This document shows, piece by piece, positions 44,930 to 53,644 of a stretch of 64,000 bases of DNA. This DNA is from Robiginitomaculum sp. (GTDB lineage Bacteria > Pseudomonadota > Alphaproteobacteria > Caulobacterales > Maricaulaceae). Numbering within the stretch: the first letter of the stretch is position 1; each line of letters begins with the position of its first letter. The stretch lies in assembly GCA_021776515.1 (NCBI GenBank), contig JAJFFS010000016.1:369706-433705 (forward strand), given 5' to 3'. The notes beneath the pieces were generated by a model, which made no database searches, had not been told where the DNA came from, and was given only the letters and a program-made list of their open reading frames with translations. Made by a program: the position numbers and the translations under genes.

Positions 44930-45409
44930 ATGAACAAGGCTGCCAGGAAACATGCTGAGTTGCACGCCGGGCAAAGGCGGGCTGCGCGTTTGCGGGCTAT
45001 ACAGGCGCTGTTTCAGATGGAAATCGGCAGCATGGGTGCCCGCCGTGTCATAGAAGAGTTTCGTGATAACCGTCTTGATGGTGCTGATGATACCGGGGCG
45101 GAGGGTGAAGCTGATGTGGCTTTTTTTGAGAAACTGGTGCGGGGCGTTGTGGAGTTCCAAAACAGTATTGACGTGGCCATAAGTCGTCACCTCGCCAAAG
45201 ATTGGCGGCTTGAACGTCTGGACACTACGGTGCGAGCGTTATTACGGGCTGCGACATTTGAAATATTGCATTGCCCGCAAATCCCTGTGAAATCCGTACT
45301 AGATGCCTATGTAGATCTTTCGGGCGATTTCTTTTCCGGTCCTGAGCCAGGTTTCGTCAATGGTGCCCTTGAGGCACTTGCCCGCATAGAGCGTAAGGAT
45401 GAGTTCTAA
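44930..45409 (+). CDS. nusB: transcription antitermination protein NusB
   Basis: 159 residues, all helical. The RNA-binding Arg-rich segment QRRAARLRAIQALFQMEIG is at the N-terminus, and RLDTTVRALLRAATFEILHC with PVKSVLDAYVDLSGDFFSG ending FVNGALEAL are standard. NusB with NusE allows read-through of rRNA operons. AGGA lies before the start. The stop overlaps thiL by 11 bases. Confidence 0.95.
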   Translation: MNKAARKHAELHAGQRRAARLRAIQALFQMEIGSMGARRVIEEFRDNRLDGADDTGAEGEADVAFFEKLVRGVVEFQNSIDVAISRHLAKDWRLERLDTTVRALLRAATFEILHCPQIPVKSVLDAYVDLSGDFFSGPEPGFVNGALEALARIERKDEF

Positions 45410-46394
45410 TTCCAAGCAGAGCGGTGAGTTTGCGTTTATAGCGGCCTTGGCAAACAAGGCAGCGACTACACCTGAGGCTCTTGGTCTTGGTGAGGATGGC
45501 GCTGTTTTGTGGATAGGTGATGGCCGCAAGCTGGTGTTGGTCGCTGATATGCTTCAGGCCGGTGTTCACACTATGAAGGATGCGTCCGCCGGACAAATTG
45601 CCAGTAAGGCACTGCGGGCCAATCTATCCGATCTTGCCGCCATGGGGGCCGAACCGGCATTCTATCTCAGCACAATTTGCTGGTCGGGTGCGCCTGCTGA
45701 GCTTGAAATGCAAATTTTGAGTGAAGCATTGGTAAAAGATCAAGAAAAGTTTGGAATCTCTCTCATCGGCGGTGACACAATATGCGGTCAGGGGCCAATG
45801 GCGATATCCATAACCGCCCTTGGCTGGGTATCTGGTCCATTATTGCGCCGTATTGGTGCTCAAATCGGTGATGATGTCTGGGTTAGCGGTACCATAGGCG
45901 ATGGCTGGCTTGGTCTTGGTGTAGCTAAGGGAGAAATATCGTCACTTAATTCTGGTGATACAGAATATTTAAAAGAACGATATGAATATCCGGAACCAAG
46001 ATTAGCACTGGGCGCCCGTCTGGCATCTGTGGCTCATTGCGCGCTGGATATTTCTGATGGACTGATCGCAGATGCAACCCATTTGGCCGGGGGGGGGGAT
46101 TGTTGTCTTTGTTTGGATGTTGAGCGTATCCCCATGTCTGCTGCCGCACACCATTGGTTGCGCGAACAAAAAAATCAGGCACAGGCACGAGAAGCATTAA
46201 TGGCTGGCGGTGATGATTATGAGCTATTATTCACGGCAGCGGCGGATCAGCGTGTGCAAATTGCTATGCTTTCAAAAGAAACTGGGCTTGAACTGACCCG
46301 CATTGGCTGTGTGCAAAAAGGGCAAGGGGTCATGCTTGGCAAAGCAGACGGCACTTTGCATCTGGCGGGCAACAGCGGGTTTACGCATTTTTGA
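45399..46394 (+). CDS. thiL: thiamine-monophosphate kinase
   Basis: 331 residues. ThiL phosphorylates thiamine monophosphate to the active diphosphate. Motifs include GEDGAVLWIGDGRKLVLVAD, ANLSDLAAMGAEPAFY, GISLIGGDTICGQGP and ALDISDGLIADATHLAGGG with GGDDYELLFTA. The ATG lies 11 bases inside nusB, so translation is coupled. Confidence 0.95.
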   Translation: MSSNSKQSGEFAFIAALANKAATTPEALGLGEDGAVLWIGDGRKLVLVADMLQAGVHTMKDASAGQIASKALRANLSDLAAMGAEPAFYLSTICWSGAPAELEMQILSEALVKDQEKFGISLIGGDTICGQGPMAISITALGWVSGPLLRRIGAQIGDDVWVSGTIGDGWLGLGVAKGEISSLNSGDTEYLKERYEYPEPRLALGARLASVAHCALDISDGLIADATHLAGGGDCCLCLDVERIPMSAAAHHWLREQKNQAQAREALMAGGDDYELLFTAAADQRVQIAMLSKETGLELTRIGCVQKGQGVMLGKADGTLHLAGNSGFTHF

Positions 46395-46433
46395 ACACTT
46401 TGGTTTAGTCTGTGGCCAAAGAGGACAAATAAC

Positions 46434-46916
46434 ATGCGCTATCTATGGTTTATATTATTAATTTTCGCCTTGGCCAGCCCCGTTTTGGCCAGCAGTGGGG
46501 GAAAGAAATCTAAAAAAGGAGCCAGCAATCGCATCAAGGCGGAATGGACGCTGAAGAATGATGTTATTCCTGAACCCAAAGCTCAGGATCAAATAGCGCC
46601 CGGGCGTTTAGTCGATATTCCCGTTGTTGTGGTGCCGATTTCCATAGACGGACGCTTAATCAATTATGGGTTTGTGTCTATTCGTGTGGTGTTGGTCAAG
46701 AATGTGGATGCCTGGAAACTGCGTGCCAAATCTCATTTTATGCGAGATGCTATAATTCGGGTATCTCACGAGCATGCTTTTGGCAAAGCCGGGGAACGAT
46801 CATTATTGGATGAAGAGCGGACAATAGAACTGGTAAAGGCGGCTATTCAGCCATGGATTGCAGACAACCAACTTGATCATATCGAACTATCCAGCGTCGA
46901 TATGCTAAACGGGTAA
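46434..46916 (+). CDS. exported protein of unknown function, faintly FliL-like
   Basis: 160 residues. A signal peptide (MRYLWFILLIFALASPVLA) and a Lys/Ser-rich hinge precede a domain beginning PVVVVPISIDGRLINYGFVS. It continues VRVVLVKN-like IRVVLVKNVDAWKLRAKSHF, then MRDAIIRVSHEHAF and a helix ending in IELSSVDML. The strand, MRDAI helix and final strand recall FliL, a stator-associated flagellar protein, but key FliL residues and flagellar neighbours are missing. GAGGA lies before the start. It follows thiL by 39 bases and may be in that operon. Confidence 0.7.
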   Translation: MRYLWFILLIFALASPVLASSGGKKSKKGASNRIKAEWTLKNDVIPEPKAQDQIAPGRLVDIPVVVVPISIDGRLINYGFVSIRVVLVKNVDAWKLRAKSHFMRDAIIRVSHEHAFGKAGERSLLDEERTIELVKAAIQPWIADNQLDHIELSSVDMLNG

Positions 46917-46920
46917 TAGC

Positions 46921-46960
46921 TAAACCATCAGAAAACTCAGTAAACCACCAGAAAGCTCAG
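46921..46960. repeat. 20-bp imperfect tandem repeat at the end of the GGDEF gene
   Basis: TAAACCATCAGAAAACTCAG (46921-46940) is followed by TAAACCACCAGAAAGCTCAG (46941-46960), identical at 18 of 20 positions. The second copy overlaps the last codons of the convergent diguanylate cyclase gene. Confidence 0.75.
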
Positions 46961-48018
46961 GCAGCGTTACGGTCATTTTTAGGATTACTGCTAATCGAGA
47001 CTTTATTGCGCCCATCATTTTTTGAATGATAGAGTGCCTCGTCGGCGCGACCGATAAACTCCTCGACACTTTCACCTTTTAAGAAGTTGGCGACACCAAG
47101 CGATATCGTGACTGTACCAAGGTCTTCATTGGTGGACTTTCTAAGCAATTTCTTGGATTCTACTGTGGCCCTGACATTGTCTGCCAGATCAAAGGCTGTT
47201 TGCGCATCCGTATAAGGCATGACAACAGCAAATTCTTCACCACCATAACGCGCCACAAGGTGGGTTTTGGAGGAATGACGTTGCAGGCATCCTGCCACAA
47301 AACGAATAATCTGATCGCCGGTTTGATGGCCCCAGGTGTCGTTGAAACGCTTGAAGTGATCAATATCACAAAAAACTAGGCTGAGCTGTTGCTCATCCTC
47401 ACCCTTCTGTGCAGCCTGGCAGCTATTCTGCATAAATTCATCAAAGCGTTTTCGGTTGGCGATGCCGGTGAGGGAATCGGTCATGGATTCTGTACGGACT
47501 TGCTCCAGATTGGTGCGTAACGTACTCACCTCTGCGGTGGTTTTGTTGAGTTTGGCTTCCAGGCTATGTGTGCGTTGTTGCATTTTAGTAGTGGCAACAA
47601 GAAGCGTGTCGACCATGCTCTTGAGAGATTTTGGGTCACTGCCGTTTTCCAGTATATCTGTGGCACCGGACAGGGTTTTTTCATATTCGACAGTGTTGCG
47701 TTCAGCAGCAGCCAACAAGCGCAAGACAGAGCCCACTTCCTTGCCAAACTTGTCACCAGCTTCCAATGTTTGGTCGACCAGATTTATGCTTTGAAAATGT
47801 CGGTTATGCAAAATTGAGCAGCTTGTTTGGTCCAGTACACGCTCGTTTATTAGCGGGCGCATCTCATCTGCCAGCTTTGGATTGTCACCCGTTACATAGC
47901 TGTGGAATAGCTGATAGTTCTCCGGTATAGCCTCAAGCTTGAAATCAGTAAGGAGAGTCAAAATTTTCTCGGCAGGATTTTTACTACTATAATGATCCTG
48001 TTTTTTAGCTTTTGGCAT
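46957..48018 (-). CDS. diguanylate cyclase (GGDEF domain) with N-terminal helical domain
   Basis: 353 residues with no membrane segment. Residues 1-140 are an uncharacterised helical region (AEKILTLLTDFKLEAIPENYQLFHSY). A coiled coil at about 145-180 (LEAKLNKTTAEVSTLRTNLEQ) leads into the GGDEF domain, which begins DSLTGIANRKRFDEF and has the active-site motif RYGGEEF. It should make c-di-GMP. The position five residues before the active site lacks the RxxD inhibitory site, so product inhibition may be absent. AGGTGG precedes the start. It stands alone 10 kb from the holdfast genes. Confidence 0.93.
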   Translation of the reverse strand: MPKAKKQDHYSSKNPAEKILTLLTDFKLEAIPENYQLFHSYVTGDNPKLADEMRPLINERVLDQTSCSILHNRHFQSINLVDQTLEAGDKFGKEVGSVLRLLAAAERNTVEYEKTLSGATDILENGSDPKSLKSMVDTLLVATTKMQQRTHSLEAKLNKTTAEVSTLRTNLEQVRTESMTDSLTGIANRKRFDEFMQNSCQAAQKGEDEQQLSLVFCDIDHFKRFNDTWGHQTGDQIIRFVAGCLQRHSSKTHLVARYGGEEFAVVMPYTDAQTAFDLADNVRATVESKKLLRKSTNEDLGTVTISLGVANFLKGESVEEFIGRADEALYHSKNDGRNKVSISSNPKNDRNAA

Positions 48019-48201
48019 AATCCACCTTGTATGCGATCGTTATATTGATCCAACTTACTCAATTAACGTCATACTACGGTGAGAAACCCGAACAGAGTGT
48101 AAAGAAGTGCAACAAAATATCGGGTATTAAAGAATAATGTTAATGCGTCTTGATTCTGAAGCAAACTTTTGGGTCTGGACAAAATCAAAGGTTTTCCTGG
48201 T

Positions 48202-48795
48202 ATGAGCTCGCCTTCGGCCATCAATATTAACGCCCTTATTGCGGCTGCCAGTAAAAATGCTGGTGATGATGGCTTGCCGCCGGTGCATTTATGGCATCCT
48301 GAACAATGCGCAGAAATGGATATAGAGATCCTCCGCGATGGCCGCTGGCGTCATGATGGCCAACTGATTACCCGCCAGTCTCTGGTAAAGCTGTTTTCCA
48401 CAATATTACGCAAAGATGCCGATGGCAGCACCTACCTTGTAACGCCGGTGGAAAAGGTGCGGGTTCGCGTGGTCTGCGCCCCGTTTGTCGCTACGTTATT
48501 AGATGTGCAGGGCGAGGGTGATAAACAGGTGCTGTTTTTTACCACCAATGTTGACGACGTGGTCAAGGCTGGAAAAGACCGCCCGGTCCGTGTTGAAACT
48601 AACCTGGAAACGCTGGAGCCTACGCCATTTGTCATGGTTCGTAATGGTTTGGAGGCGCTGATAAATCGCTCTGTCTTTTATTCACTGGTGACACTGGCAG
48701 TAGAGCACGATCTGGGTAAGGGAAAGCAATTGGGTGTCTGGAGTGACGGGGTATTTTTCCCGTTAGGACCTCCCGGGGTTCATAATGAATTCTGA
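48202..48795 (+). CDS. DUF1285 protein
   Basis: About 197 residues. The family pattern is VHLWHPEQCAEMDIEILRDG at the start, WRHDGQLITRQSLVKLFSTI, LVTPVEKVRVRVVCAPFVAT and the closing LGVWSDGVFFPLGP. Function is unknown. An in-frame TTG lies 33 bases upstream; the ATG at 48202 is preferred. It overlaps the NUDIX gene by 11 bases, and this four-gene order (DUF1285, NUDIX, DUF6111, cca) is common in the class. Confidence 0.88.
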   Translation: MSSPSAININALIAAASKNAGDDGLPPVHLWHPEQCAEMDIEILRDGRWRHDGQLITRQSLVKLFSTILRKDADGSTYLVTPVEKVRVRVVCAPFVATLLDVQGEGDKQVLFFTTNVDDVVKAGKDRPVRVETNLETLEPTPFVMVRNGLEALINRSVFYSLVTLAVEHDLGKGKQLGVWSDGVFFPLGPPGVHNEF

Positions 48796-49402
48796 CGCTG
48801 GCTGGCCGATACGTCTTGCTGCTTGCCTTGACCCCCATGATGGTGAGATTAGCCAACACCCGGCGCGCTCGGATTATGACTTGAATGCAGACGCCCCGCG
48901 CACTGCCCCGGTTAAGCAGGCGGCTGTGCTGGTGCCATTGGTAAAGCGCAGCACAGGGTGGCAGGTGCTGTTGACCCGGCGTACGCAGGATATGCCCAGC
49001 CATGCGGGGCAGATTGCCTTTCCCGGTGGTCGTGCTGGCAAGGGCGAAGGTCTGATGGCTACGGCCTTGCGCGAGTTCGAAGAAGAAACCGGAATTTCTG
49101 GCACGCGGGCGCAAATGCTGGGTCGGTTTGAGCGCTATGAAACGGTGAGTGGTTTTGACATCACCCCTTTTGTGGCCGTGTTGCAAACACCCATTACCCC
49201 CCGGCCTGATCCTCGTGAAGTGGACGAAGTATTTGAAGTGCCTTTTGATTTTCTCATGGATGTAAGTAACCACCAGCGTCAATGGCGGGAGTGGCAGGGC
49301 AAGCGCCGCTATTTTTATGCCATGTTATGGAATGAGTATTTTATCTGGGGCGCAACAGCGGGTATGCTGCGGGCATTGGCCTTGCGAATTGGCAATGAAT
49401 GA
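48785..49402 (+). CDS. CoA pyrophosphatase (NUDIX hydrolase, NudL type)
   Basis: 205 residues. The NUDIX box is complete: G-RAGKG-E-GLMATAL-REFEEETGI. The preceding LLTRRTQDMPSHAGQIAFPG is the CoA-pyrophosphatase signature. It hydrolyses CoA and its derivatives at the diphosphate. It starts 11 bases inside the DUF1285 gene and ends 18 bases before the DUF6111 gene. Confidence 0.92.
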   Translation: MNSDAGWPIRLAACLDPHDGEISQHPARSDYDLNADAPRTAPVKQAAVLVPLVKRSTGWQVLLTRRTQDMPSHAGQIAFPGGRAGKGEGLMATALREFEEETGISGTRAQMLGRFERYETVSGFDITPFVAVLQTPITPRPDPREVDEVFEVPFDFLMDVSNHQRQWREWQGKRRYFYAMLWNEYFIWGATAGMLRALALRIGNE

Positions 49403-49420
49403 TCCGAAGGAGAATAATCC

Positions 49421-49753
49421 ATGCTGCGTATGACCTTGTTGGAGCTTTTTCTCTTTAGCCTGCCTTTTTCGCTATTCTTTCTCTATCGTACATTCATTTT
49501 GCGTAACCGAAAGGCAGAAGGCGAAGCGTTTGATCCTGCCCCTTATCACCAGCTTTTCATTCTGGGCGGTGTTTTAGCGCTAGCGGCATTTTTATACTTG
49601 GCTCTAAACCATAAAAATTTCCGCGAAGGTGAATATATTCCGGCGCATTTAGAAAACGGCAAGGTAGTTCGTGGGAAATTCATTTCAACATCAGAAGCAA
49701 ATGAATCACCTGTGGAAAATAAAGACAATGAATCAAGCGACTCACCTGAATAA
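49421..49753 (+). CDS. DUF6111 membrane protein
   Basis: 110 residues with two membrane helices, LLELFLFSLPFSLFFLYRTF at the start and LFILGGVLALAAFLYLALNH in the middle. EYIPAHLENGKVVRGKF follows, the family hallmark. The C-terminus is acidic. AAGGAG lies eight bases upstream of the ATG. Function unknown; position between the NUDIX and cca genes supports the family call. Confidence 0.85.
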   Translation: MLRMTLLELFLFSLPFSLFFLYRTFILRNRKAEGEAFDPAPYHQLFILGGVLALAAFLYLALNHKNFREGEYIPAHLENGKVVRGKFISTSEANESPVENKDNESSDSPE

Positions 49754-50984
49754 AACAACAACATGGATGAAAGCCGCCGCCACAAGAAAAGTGGTTGAGG
49801 CGCTGGAGGCGGCCAAAGCCGGTTCCGTACGCTTTGTCGGCGGTTGCGTGCGCAACACCATTATGGATCGTCCGGCGGATGATGTGGACATGGCCACGCA
49901 ACTGGAACCGCAAGCGGTTATGGACGCCCTTAAAGCGGCAGATATTCATGTGATACCAACAGGTTTGGCGCACGGAACGGTAACGGCAATAGTTGCCGGA
50001 AAGCCGTTTGAAATCACCAGCTTGCGCAAGGATGTCGCCACAGATGGCCGCCATGCTGAAGTTGCCTTTACCACCGATTGGGAAGAAGATTCTGGGCGCC
50101 GTGATTTTCGCTTTAACGCCATTTATGCTGACCCTGATGATGGCAGTCTTTATGACCCGCAAGACGGGATCAAGGATGCGCTGGAAGGACATGTGGCGTT
50201 TGTTGGTGACCCAGAAACCCGGATCAGGGAAGATTATTTGCGCATTTTGCGTTTTTTCCGGTTTTTTGCCTGGTATGGCGAAGCGCGCCCGGATCGTGAA
50301 AGCGTCAAGGCCTGCGCACGTCTGAAATCTGGCATGGAAGATCTGTCGGCGGAGCGTGTGTGGAAAGAGCTGAAAAAATTGCTTCAGGCCCCTGACCCGT
50401 CCAAGGCGCTGCGCTGGATGCGTACTGCCGAGGTGCTGCAAGTTGTTTTACCCGAAAGTATTAATGTGGACCGTGCCTGTGCGTTGATTGCACTGGAGAA
50501 AGAACTGGGCTGGGAACCCGATCCGCATTTACGCCTGATGGCTATGGTGGATGCGCGACGCTGGTCCAAAATTGCAACCCGGTTAAAGTTTTCCAACAAG
50601 GAAAAAGATCGCCTCAAAGCTTGGTATGATGCTGGCGAAGTGAACCCGGATGAAGACTATATGGATGTTTCGCGGCGGTTTTATCGCAAAGTGGTGGCCG
50701 GGTATGTGGATGCTGCAAAAATTGCCATGGGTACACTGACGGGCCGTGATCGGCGCAATGTAGGCGATTTGATGGAGTTTGCTGAAGAATGGGAACGCCC
50801 GGTATTTCCGATCCGTGCCAGGGATCTAATTTCTGATGGCCACCAGGAAGGCCGCGAACTGGGTGATTTATTGTGGGATCTTGAGGATGAATGGATCCAG
50901 TCCGGCTTTGCTCTTTCTACCTCGGAACTGATTGCCAAAATCGGCAATCTGGGCACCGGCGGGAAGTCTGGCGGGCAGGGATAA
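49728..50984 (+). CDS. cca: CCA tRNA nucleotidyltransferase (poly(A) polymerase family)
   Basis: About 418 residues, class II nucleotidyltransferase. Motifs are SVRFVGGCVRNTIMDRPADD followed by VDMAT with the catalytic Asp pair, GRHAEVAFTTDWEEDSGRRD with FRFNAIYADP, and DYLRILRFFRFFAWYG. It adds or repairs the CCA end of tRNAs, although all four tRNAs in this window encode CCA. The ATG at 49728 overlaps the DUF6111 gene by 26 bases; an ATG at 49767 is an alternative. Confidence 0.94.
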   Translation: MNQATHLNKTTTWMKAAATRKVVEALEAAKAGSVRFVGGCVRNTIMDRPADDVDMATQLEPQAVMDALKAADIHVIPTGLAHGTVTAIVAGKPFEITSLRKDVATDGRHAEVAFTTDWEEDSGRRDFRFNAIYADPDDGSLYDPQDGIKDALEGHVAFVGDPETRIREDYLRILRFFRFFAWYGEARPDRESVKACARLKSGMEDLSAERVWKELKKLLQAPDPSKALRWMRTAEVLQVVLPESINVDRACALIALEKELGWEPDPHLRLMAMVDARRWSKIATRLKFSNKEKDRLKAWYDAGEVNPDEDYMDVSRRFYRKVVAGYVDAAKIAMGTLTGRDRRNVGDLMEFAEEWERPVFPIRARDLISDGHQEGRELGDLLWDLEDEWIQSGFALSTSELIAKIGNLGTGGKSGGQG

Positions 50985-50993
50985 TAACTCCGT

Positions 50994-51749
50994 CTATCCA
51001 AATACCCGGCGGATGAGATCATTGGCAAAATCACCCGGATTGGCGCGGATGGCGCGTTCCTGCTCAGCCAGATAGAAGAACGAACCATTTAGTGCGCCTT
51101 TAACCACATGTTTTGTTAGCTTGTCGCCAGCCTTGTCGGCATAACTGCCAAGCGAATATTTGTCAGCAAGGGTTTTGCTGGCGCTCAAAGCGCCGGAATT
51201 ATCCAAAGTGGAGCGAATAACCGGGGTAAAGGCCTTGGCCAGTGATGGCTCCATACTGGTGCGCAAATATTGCGTGGCACTATCATTCGGCCCGCGCACT
51301 ATGCCGATGGCATCTTCCACGCTCATGCTGGTGACGGCATTTTTCAGAAGTGCCTTGCCTTGTGGCATGGCCGCTTCGGCACCACGGTTCATGCTTTCCT
51401 TCAAGCCATCAAATGGCCCGGCCATACCGATGGGCTTGGCTAACTTGCGTGCCTTGCGCAGGGTTTTGGGTAGCGGTATTTGAATTTTCCCGTCATCAAA
51501 AAAACCACCCGGTGCGCCTAACTGGGTGACCACTGCATCAATACCGATGTTAAGCGCCTGGCGCAGACCTTGATCCGCATCCCCTATACTTAGCCCGCTC
51601 AGCGCACCACTTGTATTACCGGAGTTTGCGGTTTTGCCCTGTTTTTTTAAACTGCCAAACAACCGTTTGAACAGATTGTCTTCAGCATAGGCGGGTACGC
51701 CGCTAGCGGCAAGGGTGCTCAGGGCAAGTAGAAAAGTACGTCGGTGCAT
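50994..51749 (-). CDS. DUF4197 protein, exported
   Basis: 251 residues. A signal peptide (FLLALSTLAASGVPAYA) is followed by the DUF4197 domain (about 50-245): DQGLRQALNIGIDAVVTQLG, the long helices around FDGLKESMNRGAEAAMPQGK, IVRGPNDSATQYLRTSMEPS and a C-terminal GALNGSFFYLAEQERAIRA. The family is all-helical, periplasmic and of unknown function. GGGAG precedes the start. It converges on cca with a nine-base gap. Confidence 0.9.
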   Translation of the reverse strand: MHRRTFLLALSTLAASGVPAYAEDNLFKRLFGSLKKQGKTANSGNTSGALSGLSIGDADQGLRQALNIGIDAVVTQLGAPGGFFDDGKIQIPLPKTLRKARKLAKPIGMAGPFDGLKESMNRGAEAAMPQGKALLKNAVTSMSVEDAIGIVRGPNDSATQYLRTSMEPSLAKAFTPVIRSTLDNSGALSASKTLADKYSLGSYADKAGDKLTKHVVKGALNGSFFYLAEQERAIRANPGDFANDLIRRVFG

Positions 51750-51768
51750 GGGTTTTACTCCCGTTTGG

Positions 51769-52209
51769 TTATTTGCATTGCCAGTTGACTAAACCCTGGC
51801 GGGCCAATTCATCAGCACGTTCATTACCATCATGGCCATTATGACCTTTGACCCAGTGCCAGGCCACCTTATGGCGCGCAGCGGCTGTTTCAAGGGCAAT
51901 CCAGAGATCAGTATTTTTTACCGGCTTTTTGGCGGCAGTTTTCCAGTTGCGGGCTTTCCAGCCTTCCAGCCATTTACTGATGCCGTCTCGAACATAGGTT
52001 GAATCTGTATAAAGATCGACAGCACAGGGTTGTTTCAGGGCATTAAGCGCCTCAATGGCGGCTTGCATTTCCATACGGTTATTGGTGGTGTGATCCTCAC
52101 CGCCACTGATCTCGCGCTCATTGCCATTCCATTGCATTAACGCCCCCCAGCCACCGGGACCGGGATTTCCCGAGCACGCCCCGTCTGTATAAATATTAAT
52201 CGTCTTCAT
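51769..52209 (-). CDS. rnhA: ribonuclease HI
   Basis: 146 residues. The four catalytic acids are visible in [39 protein letters not shown] and [11 protein letters not shown]. The basic handle [15 protein letters not shown] and [12 protein letters not shown] are present. It cuts the RNA of RNA-DNA hybrids. It lies 19 bases upstream of the DUF4197 gene on the same strand. Confidence 0.97.
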   Translation of the reverse strand: MKTINIYTDGACSGNPGPGGWGALMQWNGNEREISGGEDHTTNNRMEMQAAIEALNALKQPCAVDLYTDSTYVRDGISKWLEGWKARNWKTAAKKPVKNTDLWIALETAAARHKVAWHWVKGHNGHDGNERADELARQGLVNWQCK

Positions 52210-52310
52210 GGAAATGCCCGTGTTGATGCCTATGCTTCACAGCATATCTTGCATACGGCCAACCGCCAATGAAAATACTGACTATGTTTACGAACCTGCC
52301 GCTGGTTAGG

Positions 52311-52931
52311 TTAGCGTATCTCTTTAGCCAACTTTGCTGATGGTGGGTCAAACCGAATAGCGAAACCATCCTTTAGCTGGCGGGTGACAACACCATCCAG
52401 ACGCCCGACACGGACGTGTTCGCCGGACTTTATTTTTTCTGTTGTTTCAATGGCCATGCCTGTTATGGACAGATCAATTGATTTGGCCAGGAACCTTATT
52501 CCGTCACGGGACTGTACATAAACCTGGTTTTTGCGTTTTGTCCGTTTTGCCGAACGTTCGTCACTTAGCCCCAGGCGTTCTTTGTTGATTTGCCATGTCA
52601 GATCATCAGCCAATTTATCTTTTTTGCGCTTGGTCGTGTGGAGGGTAATTGCGAAACTATCTTTACATCGACGAACAACATCGCCTTCCAAACGGCCAAG
52701 TTCATCAACTCTGAGAATAACACGTTCCCCCTCTTGAGGTGCGCATGAAGATTTAACCATCAAGCCGCCTGGAGAAATATCCTCAATTTTACAAGGAAAT
52801 TCTTCACCCGTTTTCATAAGAAAATGCCCATGAAGAGGTAGGTTGATCCTGACGCTTTGGCGCGCTTCTGTAGCAAGTTGCGCGACAATTCGTTTGCGGC
52901 GTTTATCCAAAGGTGCGGGTTTATTGGTCAT
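52311..52931 (-). CDS. protein with two PilZ domains
   Basis: About 206 residues. The first PilZ domain (about 30-105) has a full c-di-GMP motif: RQSVR, then DISPGGLMVKSS. The second (about 130-200) has a less perfect basic motif (KRTKRK) and DLSITGMAIET. PilZ proteins change activity of partners on binding c-di-GMP. An upstream in-frame ATG at 52961 would add ten residues. It is a candidate receptor for the GGDEF enzyme at 47 kb; the target is not shown. Confidence 0.88.
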   Translation of the reverse strand: MTNKPAPLDKRRKRIVAQLATEARQSVRINLPLHGHFLMKTGEEFPCKIEDISPGGLMVKSSCAPQEGERVILRVDELGRLEGDVVRRCKDSFAITLHTTKRKKDKLADDLTWQINKERLGLSDERSAKRTKRKNQVYVQSRDGIRFLAKSIDLSITGMAIETTEKIKSGEHVRVGRLDGVVTRQLKDGFAIRFDPPSAKLAKEIR

Positions 52932-53019
52932 AAAATTTCCACTTGCTAAGCAATACTTCAAAGCCAGAGCTAGCAGCTGGACGTAAAGAAACCTTTATGA
53001 CGATGTATCAGGGTAAAAA

Positions 53020-53439
53020 CTATGTATTGCGGAGGCTAAGCCCCACAAGCGGTGTATCAGGCAAACCAGCCTCAGAGTTCGCGTGCCAGCGGCACCCAAT
53101 ACAGGTCCCGTGCCAATAAGGATGTGCAAGGGGCGTAAAATCAAAATGACAAGGCCAGGTTTGCCCATCCAGGTTATATGCCAATGCGGGTATGCTCTTT
53201 GGTTGCCGGGTAAGCCGCACATCATCCAGAATTTGGCGTACAAAGTTTCGTTCGGCACGTCCCCACAGGCCTAAAAAGTCATGATCACGCAAGGCTCTCC
53301 CGCTTAACCGGGTCAATGCCTGCCCACTCCAGCCAAAAAGATAATGGCAATTATCAGTATGGCGCAAAGCAAATGCTCCGACAAAGGTCGCAGATTTGTG
53401 CTGTAAATCAGGCTGGTTTGTGGAAATAACAGATGTCAC
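53020..53439 (-). CDS. PAS-like domain protein
   Basis: 139 residues from a GTG start. Almost the whole protein matches the single-PAS architecture frequent in Alphaproteobacteria: LFGWSGQALTRLSGRALRDH then DFLGLW, a helix AERNFVRQILDDVRLTRQP, and strands around FDFTPLAHPYWHGTCIGCRW. It lacks an output domain. The ligand is unknown. It is on the same strand as the PilZ gene and divergent from the exported protein at 53645. Confidence 0.72.
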   Translation of the reverse strand: MTSVISTNQPDLQHKSATFVGAFALRHTDNCHYLFGWSGQALTRLSGRALRDHDFLGLWGRAERNFVRQILDDVRLTRQPKSIPALAYNLDGQTWPCHFDFTPLAHPYWHGTCIGCRWHANSEAGLPDTPLVGLSLRNT

Positions 53440-53596
53440 GGTATCACCAATATCTTAGGCCATGGGTAACTATTTTAAGGCTATGTTTAACAACAGGTCA
53501 GCATAGCTTCTGTCGGATATTCGCAAGTTCAGTACCGCAAATATTCAGGTAAAATTGATCCGCAATGAGGCGTTTCTCTTTTCTCAGGCGAAGCTG

Positions 53597-53632
53597 CTAA
53601 TGAGTACTTTCCTCAAAAAGGGAAGTCATTAG
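53597..53632 (+). promoter_or_regulatory. leader hairpin next to the ribosome binding site of the 53645 gene
   Basis: CTAATG pairs with CATTAG and, after a three-base bulge, ACTTTCC pairs with GGGAAGT around TCAAAAA. The 3' base of the stem runs into the GAGGAG ribosome binding site at 53631-53636, 9 bases before the ATG. It could tune translation or mRNA stability. Confidence 0.5.
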
Positions 53633-53644
53633 AGGAGACATCCA

